Source: Gammaproteobacteria bacterium (lineage in GTDB: Bacteria; Pseudomonadota; Gammaproteobacteria; Pseudomonadales; UBA5518). Taken from it: DNA of 9,569 nucleotides. The position numbers and the translations under genes were made by a program. The stretch is taken from positions 1 to 9,569 of the forward strand of contig JADKDK010000013.1 of the NCBI GenBank assembly GCA_016718385.1. Reading direction: 5' to 3'. Positions 1 through 6,041 of the stretch are shown here, one piece after another. How positions within the stretch are numbered: the first letter of the stretch is position 1; each line of letters starts with the position of its first letter. The notes under the pieces were generated by a model. It saw only the letters and a program-made list of their open reading frames with translations, did no database searches and was not told the origin of the DNA.

Positions 1-2
1 AG

Positions 3-880
3 AACCGTCGCGCCTATCGCGAGATGCTGCTGACCGCCCCGAACCTGCGCGCGATCACATTTCCGGCGCAACCCTCTACGACGAGACCCCTGCGCCAGTC
101 GACCAAGGCTGGCCGCCGCTTCGTCGACGTGATGACCGCCGCGGGCGTGCTGCCGGGCATCAAGGTCGACCTCGGTCCGGTGGGTCTGGCCGGCTTCCCG
201 GCGAAGTGATCACCGAGGGTCTCGACGGCCTGCGTGAGCGCCTCCCTGCGAGTACGTCGCACTCGGCGCCAGGTTTGCCAAGTGGCGCGCCGTGATCACC
301 ATCGGCGAAGACATGCCGTCAGCGGCCTGGTATTGACGCCAATTGCCACGCGCTGGCCCGTTATGCCGCGCTGTGCCAGGAGTGCCGGGCATCGTGCCGA
401 TGGTCGAGCCGGAAGTGCTGATGGATGGCGACCATGACATCGAGACCTGCTACGACGTCACCGAAGCCACGCTGCGCTCGCTGTACAACGCGATGTATGA
501 GCACAACGTGTTCCTCGAGGGCAGCATCCTCAAGGCCAGCATGGTCATCGCCGGCAAGGATTGCGACGAGCAGGCCGATACTGAGGAAGTCGCCGAAGCC
601 ACGCTGATGTGCCTGCGAGCCGCGGTTCCTTCTGCGGTGCCGGGCATCGTGTTCCTGTCCGGCGGCCAGAGCGACGAGGCTGCGACTGCGCACCTGAACG
701 CGATGAACCAGATGGGTCCGCATCCGTGGCCGCTGTCGTTCTCCTACGGCCGCGCCATGCAGTCAGCAGCGCTCAAGCTGTGGGCCAAGGACATCCACAA
801 CAACGTCGCCGAAGCGCAGAAGATGGTGTCGCTGCGTGCGCGCGAGAATGGACTCGCCGCGCTCGGCCAGTGGACGCTGA
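3..880 (+). CDS. Class I fructose-bisphosphate aldolase (5'-truncated, frameshifted)
   Basis: This cytosolic glycolytic/gluconeogenic enzyme splits fructose 1,6-bisphosphate into dihydroxyacetone phosphate and glyceraldehyde 3-phosphate through a lysine Schiff base. The window opens inside the gene at NRRAYREMLL, roughly residue 45 of a family of about 335 residues. Conserved blocks follow in order: GATLYDET, LRQSTKAG, PGIKVD, ITEGLDGL, GARFAKWRAV, ANCHALARYAALCQE, VPMVEPEV and LEGSILKASM (Schiff-base Lys, codon 532-534), then FLSGGQSDE and FSYGRAMQ, ending at GLAALGQW. To keep this order the frame must change about six times before 390 (near 54, 89, 205, 250, 322 and 387); 388 to about 875 is clean. 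Homologues stop just after the last block. The TGA at 878-880, one frame off, is the likely native stop, whereas the raw frame runs to 1227. Family assignment is secure; intactness is not. No upstream partner is visible. Confidence 0.9.
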
Positions 881-899
881 ACTCGCCGCGTGATGCCGC

Positions 900-962
900 G
901 CCAACCCGGACGCGGTTGGCGGAGCCACTGGCTGAAGATGCACCTCTCCCGATGCGGAGAGG
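900..962. terminator. Two GC hairpins downstream of the aldolase
   Basis: There are two perfect 7-bp stems. GCCAACC (900-906) pairs with GGTTGGC (914-920) around a 7-nt loop. CCTCTCC (943-949) pairs with GGAGAGG (956-962) around a 6-nt loop. They lie just past the inferred aldolase stop in a convergent gap. Neither is followed by a T-run, so intrinsic termination is only possible. They may simply limit read-through or protect mRNA 3' ends. The CTCTCC/GGAGAG type of hairpin is, as I recall, common between genes in Xanthomonadales. Confidence 0.4.
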
Positions 963-983
963 GCAAGTGGGAAATCTCGATTT

Positions 984-1003
984 ACCGCGGCGCGCGCCGC
1001 GGT
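984..1003. terminator. Perfect 20-bp GC palindrome after the OXA-like gene
   Basis: All 20 bases form a perfect palindrome (ACCGCGGCGC followed by its reverse complement), giving an 8-bp stem with a GCGC loop. It begins 9 nt beyond the stop codon of the minus-strand gene ending at 1012. It could act as a terminator or 3'-end stabiliser for either convergent gene. No T-tract flanks it on either strand, so classical rho-independent function is not shown. Confidence 0.4.
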
Positions 1004-1011
1004 GTGAAGAC

Positions 1012-1896
1012 TCAGCCAGCGACTGGCTCGACTGCGGGCGTGGTCGTGGCTGGCGGAGCGACCGTCGGTGCGGGCGCTGGCAGCGGCGGCGGCGGCGCCG
1101 GGATGAAGCCAAGCTCCTGCATCGAGCCTTTGACGATGCCGAGGCGAACACCGGCGAAGTCCGCAAGGGACTTGCCATCCAGGTTCAAGGCGGGGCACCA
1201 GACTCCTTGCCCAGACGTTCGACGTAACCGACCAGCCAGCCGGATATAGCTGCCATCGGGCATCGGACAGGAACCGTATTTGCCGAAAATGGTGTACTCC
1301 GGCGTGCGTTCGACGACCAGCGCCTCCTGCAGGGTCTTGGTCACACGCGGATTGAAACCAAGCTTGCCGTCGCGGAATGCGCGCAGAAAGTCGAGTTGTT
1401 CGAACGAGGTCACGCGCAGGCTGCTCGACATCCAGAAGTTGTTGAGGCCGCCGCTGATGTCGGCATTGCCGTACTTGATGCGTTTCAGGTTCTGCTGGAT
1501 GCGCGCGGCGCCCATGCGCGTGGACACTTCCTGCGCATACCACTGCACCGAATTCCTGAGCGCGGAATCGAAGGTCTGGTCGCGCTTCCACGAGGCCGGC
1601 CAGAGCTCGCTGCTCGGGTGCTTGGCAGGATCGAAGGCGACCAGGCTGTCACTGTCCTTGAGGACACCGGTGCCCAGCGCAATCGCGAAGTGCGGAATCA
1701 GGTAAGTCGAGCACGGCGGCAGCCGTTCCGACAGCCGCGGCGTGTTGACCCGAAACGACAGCTTGCTCTGTGGGTCGTAAATCTCCAGCGCGCCGTAGCG
1801 ATTCTTGAACTGACCGGCAAGCATCGCCGCCGACGCCACGGGCGACAGCATCACGGCGACAACAGCAACGAGGACGACAAGACTGACGCGGCGCAT
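1012..1896 (-). CDS. Exported class D beta-lactamase (OXA)-fold protein with altered active site
   Basis: The 294-residue frame starts with a clear signal peptide (hydrophobic core, ASA at about residue 23) and ends in a Pro/Ala/Thr-rich tail from about residue 265. Between them the order matches class D beta-lactamases and the BlaR1/MecR1 sensor domain: PCSTYLIP, then NSVQWYAQE, then YGNADISGG with FW, then FGKYGS, and finally ALNLDG with a helical end. The catalytic elements are changed. Motif 1, normally S-x-x-K, reads STYL, so the carbamylated lysine is leucine. Motif 2, S-x-V, reads SVQ. Motif 3, K-T/S-G, reads KYG. The YGN motif is kept. Between about 1195 and 1245 another frame encodes the family's W-L-V-G-Y-V strand, so two cancelling indels are likely there. 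No Shine-Dalgarno is seen before the ATG at 1896. A non-hydrolytic penicillin-binding or scaffold role is inferred; resistance should not be assumed. Confidence 0.8.
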   Translation of the reverse strand: MRRVSLVVLVAVVAVMLSPVASAAMLAGQFKNRYGALEIYDPQSKLSFRVNTPRLSERLPPCSTYLIPHFAIALGTGVLKDSDSLVAFDPAKHPSSELWPASWKRDQTFDSALRNSVQWYAQEVSTRMGAARIQQNLKRIKYGNADISGGLNNFWMSSSLRVTSFEQLDFLRAFRDGKLGFNPRVTKTLQEALVVERTPEYTIFGKYGSCPMPDGSYIRLAGRLRRTSGQGVWCPALNLDGKSLADFAGVRLGIVKGSMQELGFIPAPPPPLPAPAPTVAPPATTTPAVEPVAG

Positions 1897-1993
1897 GGGC
1901 GATCTGTTGACAGCGGCTGATGGCGCGCATTGTAGCGAAGGCCTCGCCGAGTCGGGGCTTCAATAGCGGCCGGCGTCAGATGTGTTCACTTTC

Positions 1994-2161
1994 GGGGCAC
2001 GGGGCACGGGGCACGGGGAAACGCTCGCATATCGGGACTCGCGGAGGGCGCCGCGCCTGCGGCGCCGCTATTGATGCCATTGATGGCCCGGATCACGAGC
2101 GGCCACGCAGGCACGCGGCCATCCTCAAGGCGACGTCCGCACACGCTCTTCCCCGTGCCCC
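1994..2161. repeat. Intergenic element bounded by inverted GGGGCAC heptamers (copy A)
   Basis: The left boundary is three tandem GGGGCAC units plus GGGG (1994-2018). The right boundary is the inverted form CCCCGTGCCCC (2151-2161), followed by degraded C-rich sequence. The interior holds a perfect 8-bp GC hairpin (GGCGCCGC 2047-2054, loop GCCT, GCGGCGCC 2059-2066) and no credible gene. It sits between two minus-strand genes, and its right arm lies just past, or inside, the 3' end of the isoaspartyl peptidase gene. The same heptamer arms with a different interior recur at 8073-8260. The rest of the 1897-2124 gap shows no recognisable promoter. Confidence 0.75.
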
Positions 2162-2176
2162 TCCCCGCGTGCCGTC

Positions 2177-3150
2177 TCACGGCCCCGATAAATCGCCACT
2201 TCGCGCTTGCCGTTGGCGTCGATGTACCCGCGATATGCTGGTGTTGAACGGCAGCCGCACATTCCCATTGCTGTCGAGGGCGATGACGCCGCCATTGCCG
2301 CCGAGCGCCGGTACGCGTTCCATGATCACGGTATCGGCAGCCTTCGCCAGACTGTCGCCGGCGTAACGCATGCGGGCGCAGATGTCGTGGGCAACGTTGA
2401 GGCGGATGAAGTACTCGCCCCAACCGGTGGCGGACACTGCGCAGCGGTCGTCCGCCCAGGTGCCGGCGCCAATGATCGGCGCATCGCCGATACGGCCATA
2501 TTTCTTCAACGTCATGCCACCGGTCGAGGTGGCCGCGGCGAGGTGCCCCTTGCGATCGAGCGCCACCGCGCCGACGGTGCCAAAGTAGTTACTGCGCGGC
2601 ACCGCCGCCTGCTTCTGCGCCGCCGCCGCCCTGGCATCCAGGTACTGCTGCCAGCGACCCTCGGTGCGGAAGTAATCGGGCCCGACGAACTCGATGCCGA
2701 CTTCGCGGGCGAAACGCTCGGCGCCAGCACCGACCATCATCACGTGCACCGACTTCTCCATCACCGCGCGCGCCAGCAGCACCGGGTTCTTGATGTGGGT
2801 GGAGTCCGGCGACGGCGCCAGCGCGCTGGGTGGCACCGTCCATGATCGACGCGTCCAGCTCATTGGTGCCGTCGGCGGTGAATACCGCGCCCTTGCCGGC
2901 ATTGAAGTGCGGGAATCCTCCAGCCGGGTGACCACCGCAACCACCGCGTCCAGCGATGCGCCGCCGCCCTCGAGCACGGCGTGACCGGCATCCAGCGCCG
3001 CGTTCAGATCCGCGCTCATCGCCGCTTCCTGCTCCGCACCCAGTTTGCTGCGTTCGATGGTTCCGGCACCGCCGTGGATGACGATGGCGATCGGCGTTCG
3101 GCCGCCGTGGCGGCCGAACCGAGGAAAAGCAGTGCCAGAAAGAGGCGCAT
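2177..3150 (-). CDS. iaaA: Exported isoaspartyl peptidase / plant-type L-asparaginase (frameshifted)
   Basis: This is an Ntn-hydrolase of the asparaginase-2 family. Members self-cleave before a threonine and hydrolyse isoaspartyl dipeptides and asparagine. The chosen ATG at 3150 has GGAG 6 nt upstream and a signal peptide (MRLFLALLFLGSAATA), implying a periplasmic enzyme. Family landmarks follow: VIHGGAGTI, the FPHFNAGKGAVFT block, VMMVGAGAERFA, then NYFGTVGAVALD with the nucleophile Thr at codon 2576-2578, then TSTGGMTLK, GDAPIIGAGTWAD and LGGNGGVIALD. Frame changes are needed near 3100, 2910, 2800 and 2210. The last one restores YRGYIDANGKREVAIYRG, after which the corrected frame has no stop until 2125, while the raw frame stops at 2177. 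A REP doublet separates it from truC. Fold and family are certain; substrate preference and the exact C-terminus are not. Confidence 0.9.
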
Positions 3151-3185
3151 GGCGGGCTCCGTTGATGGGGTGGTTCGGGGCTGAA

Positions 3186-3259
3186 CTGTGGGAGCGGGCT
3201 CCGCCCGCGATTTCTGACAGTCTGGCCGAAACGATCGCGGGCAGAGCCCGCTCCCACAG
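3186..3259. repeat. REP doublet (BIME-like), GTGG-headed, family 1
   Basis: Two 26-nt arms (3186-3211 and 3234-3259) are inverted repeats matching at 25 of 26 positions across a 22-nt spacer. Each arm has a GTGG head, GA, and then its own hairpin GCGGGC-NNN-GCCCGC (3194-3208 and 3237-3251). This matches the Pseudomonas-type REP consensus beginning GTGGGAGCGGGC. Such elements are mobilised in trans by REP-associated tyrosine transposases; no transposase is present here. It occupies most of the gap between truC and the isoaspartyl peptidase gene, and could attenuate or stabilise a shared transcript. Confidence 0.9.
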
Positions 3260-3291
3260 GCAGTCCGTTCGGTTCGCCGCAACCGGCGCAC

Positions 3292-3981
3292 TCACTGATC
3301 CGCGAACAGTGCCAGAGCCTTCGCGAACGCCGCATCAAACGGCGCCTCGACGCTGATCTGGCCTGATCGACCGGGTCGAGGAACGACAATCCGCGCGCGT
3401 GCAGCAGCAGCCGATGCACGCCGTAGTGCTGGCGGAACACGCGGTTATGTTCGCCTTTGCCGTATTTGACATCGCCGACGATCGGATGCGCGGCATGCTT
3501 CAGATGCCGGCGGATCTGGTGATAGCGGCCGGTCTCTGGCTGCGCTTCCACCAGCGCGTAGCGCGCTTCCGGATGGCGCGCCAGCGGGATCGGCAGGCGC
3601 AGCCGCGCCAGCGTGCGAAAGCGGGTCAGCGCCGGCTTGCCGGCCCCGCGGCCATCGGATCCGCTGAGTGGGTGGTCGACCTGGAAGGCATCGGCGGGTT
3701 CACCGCGCACGATCGCGATGTAGCGCTTGTCGACCGCGCGCGACTCGAACTGGCCCGACAACACCGCCGCCGTGCGTGCATCCCGTGCCAGCAGCAAGAC
3801 GCCGCTGGTGGCGTGGTCAAGTCGGTGAATGGCATGCAGGCGATCCACGCCCAATAGCTGCCGCAACAAGCCGAGCAAAGTTTCTTCTCGCGGCCCGGTG
3901 TAGGACGACTCGTAAACCGACAATCCGGCTGGCTTTCACCGCCAGCCAGTGCCCGCTGTGCGCAATGATCTCGATGAGCAT
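3292..3981 (-). CDS. truC: TruC-type tRNA pseudouridine synthase (RluA family, frameshifted)
   Basis: This cytosolic enzyme isomerises a uridine to pseudouridine; E. coli TruC acts on U65 in the tRNA acceptor stem. The N-terminus reads MLIEIIAHSGHWLAV, then shifts frame near 3935 into KPAGLSVYESS. The catalytic block is IHRLDHATSGVLLL with Asp at codon 3816-3818. Later blocks are KRYIAIVRG, RYALVEAQPETGRYHQIRRH, LKHAAHPIVGDVKYG and GVHRLLLHARGLSF. The last two favour TruC over RluC or RluD, and no S4 domain is present. A second shift near 3365 restores ISVEAPFDAAF and a TGA at 3292, giving about 229 residues, slightly shorter than E. coli TruC. The ATG at 3981 lies 14 nt after the rimK stop with no Shine-Dalgarno, which suggests translational coupling. 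The raw frame instead runs on into the neighbouring gene, which is an artefact. Confidence 0.86.
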
Positions 3982-3995
3982 CGGGTCGGCTGCGC

Positions 3996-4883
3996 TCAGC
4001 GCTTGTGCCGGCGACTCGAGCGCTCGACATACTCGATGATGACGCCGGCCACGTCGATCCCGGATGCGCCTTCGATGCCCTCCAGCCCCGGCGACGAATT
4101 GACCTCCAGCACCAGCGGTCCGCGGTCCGAACGCAACAGGTCGACACCAGCGACGCCAAGTCCCATCGTCGTCGCGGCGCGTACCGCGGTGGTGTGCTCC
4201 TCGCGCGTCAGCTTGACCCTCAAGGCACTGCCGCCGCGATGCAGGTTGGAGCGGAACTCGCCCTCGCGCGCCTGCCGCATCATGGTCGCGACCACCTTGC
4301 CGCCAACAACGAACGCGCGCAGGTCAGCGCCCTTCGCCTCGCGGATGAACTCCTGCATCAGAAAATGCGCGCGGACGCCGCGAAAGGCCTCGGCGAGGCT
4401 GATCGAAGCTGACTCGGTCTCGGCGAGCACCACGCCCTGCCCCTGCGTGCCTTCGACCAGCTTCAGCACATGCGGCGGTTCGCCGAGCATGGCGACCAGA
4501 TCGTCGGTGTCGTCCGGGCTGTCGGCGCATACGGTGGTCGGCAGACCGATGCCCTGCTGCGACAGCAACTGCATCGAGCGCAGCTTGTCGCGCGCGCGAC
4601 CGATGCCGTCGGACCCATTGACGGTGTAGACGCCCATCGATCTGAACTGGCGCACGACAGCAGTGCCATAGAAGGTGATCGAGGCGCCGATACGGGGAAT
4701 GATCGCGGCGGAGCCTTCGAGGACCTTGCCCTTGTAGTGGATCTCGGCGAGCCCAGGACTGATTCGCATGTAGCAACGCAGGGGATCAACCACACGCACC
4801 GTGTGCCCACGCGATTGCGCGGCTTCGACCAGGCGCCGGGTCGAATACAACTTGCGATTGCGCGACAGGATCGCGAGTTTCAT
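3996..4883 (-). CDS. rimK: RimK, ribosomal protein S6-L-glutamate ligase
   Basis: RimK is an ATP-grasp ligase that adds glutamate residues to the C-terminus of ribosomal protein S6, and makes poly-alpha-glutamate in vitro. The 295-residue frame is uninterrupted and collinear with E. coli RimK (300 residues). It shows MKLAILSRN at the start, IPRIGASITFYGTAVVRQF, RARDKLRSMQLLSQQGI, KLVEGTQGQGVVLAE for the nucleotide-binding region, QEFIREAKGADLRAFVVG, FRSNLHRGG and the metal/ATP signature EVNSSPGLEGIE near residue 262. GAGG stands 7 nt before the ATG. It is the only sizeable gene in the window with no sign of an indel. It sits between rimB (78 nt upstream) and truC (14 nt downstream), as expected for an operon concerned with ribosome and tRNA modification. 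Confidence 0.97.
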   Translation of the reverse strand: MKLAILSRNRKLYSTRRLVEAAQSRGHTVRVVDPLRCYMRISPGLAEIHYKGKVLEGSAAIIPRIGASITFYGTAVVRQFRSMGVYTVNGSDGIGRARDKLRSMQLLSQQGIGLPTTVCADSPDDTDDLVAMLGEPPHVLKLVEGTQGQGVVLAETESASISLAEAFRGVRAHFLMQEFIREAKGADLRAFVVGGKVVATMMRQAREGEFRSNLHRGGSALRVKLTREEHTTAVRAATTMGLGVAGVDLLRSDRGPLVLEVNSSPGLEGIEGASGIDVAGVIIEYVERSSRRHKR

Positions 4884-4892
4884 CCGGAAACC

Positions 4893-4922
4893 TCAGTTGG
4901 ACGGGCCAGAGTTGAAAATCAT
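4893..4922 (-). other. Possible 9-codon leader ORF before rimK
   Basis: In the rimB-rimK gap the minus strand carries ATG ATT TTC followed by six codons and TGA (MIFNSGPSN). GGAG lies 8 nt before its ATG. Its TGA overlaps the TGAGG that forms the Shine-Dalgarno of rimK, so a ribosome ending there would sit on the rimK initiation site. That layout is what translational coupling would look like, but nine codons can easily arise by chance. Confidence 0.25.
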
Positions 4923-4961
4923 GGTGCAGTCTCCGTTATCGGTCGAGCGCGGATTCCAGGA

Positions 4962-5433
4962 TCACTGCTCTTCCTCGCTGCTGCCACCGTGCACGAATGA
5001 GCGCGCGGGATCGACCAGCAGTCGACCCTGCATCGCGGTACGACCCAGCAACATCGGAAACAGCATGTGTCGGCGGTCGGTAAGGTTGATCTCGATCGGC
5101 CAGCACCGCCTCGAGGCACACCAGGGTGCGGATGAACGGCCGGCGTGTCGTGTGTCCGCCCGAGTCGGTCACGAAGCGCTCGTCGGCGACTTCTGCCTCC
5201 GATTCGATGCTCGGCGAGCCGGGTCCATCAGATTCGACCGTGAAGCGCACCCACGCTTGCTGCTGGCGATGGAAGCGCTCCTGACGCACCACGTGCAGCG
5301 CTGACGAGCGCGCGCCGGAGTCGATCTTGACCTTGATGGCGGCGACGCCGAGCTCCGGCAATGCCAACCATTCACGCCAGCCGACGATGCGTGGAGTGGT
5401 TACCGGAAACGGCGTGGTTTCGACTTCGGTCAT
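4962..5433 (-). CDS. rimB: RimB-like retropepsin-type protease (COG4067, 'ATP-dependent zinc protease'), frameshifted
   Basis: This small soluble protein belongs to the family once called ATP-dependent zinc protease, now regarded as retropepsin-like. Its Pseudomonas member RimB is encoded with rimK and is implicated in trimming glutamates from S6. Visible features are VGWREWLALPELGVAAIKVKI followed at once by the aspartic-protease signature DSGARSSALHV (Asp near residue 40), a beta-rich middle with RFTVESDG, then TDSGGHTTRRPFIRT. A frame change near 5105 switches to IEINLTDRRHMLFPMLLGRTAM and GRLLVDPARSF, ending in an acidic SSEEEQ at 4962; the raw frame would run to 4936. About 157 residues. 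The ATG at 5433 is preferred over an in-frame TTG at 5442; neither has a clear Shine-Dalgarno. It probably heads the rimB-rimK-truC unit, divergent from mscL across about 100 bp with no convincing -10/-35 pair. Confidence 0.85.
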
Positions 5434-5536
5434 GGCCGGCAAGCTAGCAGAGAAAGACGATCGCCGGCATCTCGTCGAGCTTTGCTAGAGTTGCCGCCGC
5501 CGTCGGCGTGTCGGTCATTTACGAGAGGGGAATGCG

Positions 5537-6011
5537 ATGAGTTTCATGAGTGAGTTTCGCGATTTCGCAATGCGCGGCAACGTGGTCGACCTTGCGGTTG
5601 GCGTGATCATCGGCGGCGCCTTCGGCAAGATCGTCGCCGCGCTGGTCGACAAGGTCATGATGCCGCCGCTCGGACTGGCACTCGGCGGAATCGACTTCGC
5701 CGACAAGAAGATCGTGCTGCAGACAGCGGTCATGGAAGCCGACAAGATCATCAAGCCGGAGGTCGCGATCGGCTACGGTGAGTTCATCAACGCCGCGATC
5801 CAGTTCGTCATCGTCGCCTGGGCGCTGTTCATGGTCATCAAGGCGATGAACCGGATCAAGAAGAAGGCCGCCGACGCGCCTGCCGCACCGCCGCCGACCC
5901 CGAAGACGTGCACTGCTGCGCGAGATCCGGGATTTGCTCAGCGAAGCAGGCCGGCGCACGCCGGCAGGCGTTCACCGGCAGTGGTCGAAGGTGCAGGAGA
6001 GGCCCCGGTGA
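5537..6011 (+). CDS. mscL: MscL, large-conductance mechanosensitive channel
   Basis: MscL is a homopentameric inner-membrane pore that opens under lateral tension and releases solutes during hypo-osmotic shock. AGGGG is 6 nt before the ATG. The N-terminal amphipathic helix MSFMSEFRDFAMRGN leads into TM1 with the signature RGNVVDLAVGVIIGGAFGKI (about residues 13-32). The periplasmic loop spans about residues 50-75. TM2 (FINAAIQFVIVAWALFMVI) is followed by the basic cluster NRIKKKA. The Pro/Ala linker meets a frame change near 5908; beyond it the other frame gives the conserved helix LLREIRDLL and stops at 6011. The raw frame would instead run to 6085, overlapping the convergent S9 peptidase gene. 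Even when corrected, the tail is about 20 residues longer than usual. The gene is monocistronic and divergent from rimB. Confidence 0.95.
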
Positions 6012-6041
6012 GCGCGCGTCGCGTGCACACCGGGCTACATT

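Noticed and set aside
3..880. True pseudogenisation of the aldolase
   Set aside because: The six frame changes sit between fully conserved blocks with the catalytic lysine kept, and neighbouring essential-type genes show the same damage, so sequence error is preferred, though not proven.
1012..1896. Beta-lactam resistance gene
   Set aside because: The fold matches class D, but the active-site lysine and two other motifs are altered, so resistance cannot be claimed.
2589..3923. A single 444-residue frame joining a pseudouridine synthase to part of an isoaspartyl peptidase
   Set aside because: The frame leaves each conserved protein at a frameshift and passes through a REP doublet and a signal-peptide start; it is an artefact, not a fusion protein.
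5444..5488. CTAGCA...TGCTAG inverted repeat in the rimB/mscL gap as an operator
   Set aside because: Only six bases per arm, 33 bp apart, with no nearby promoter motif; chance is sufficient.
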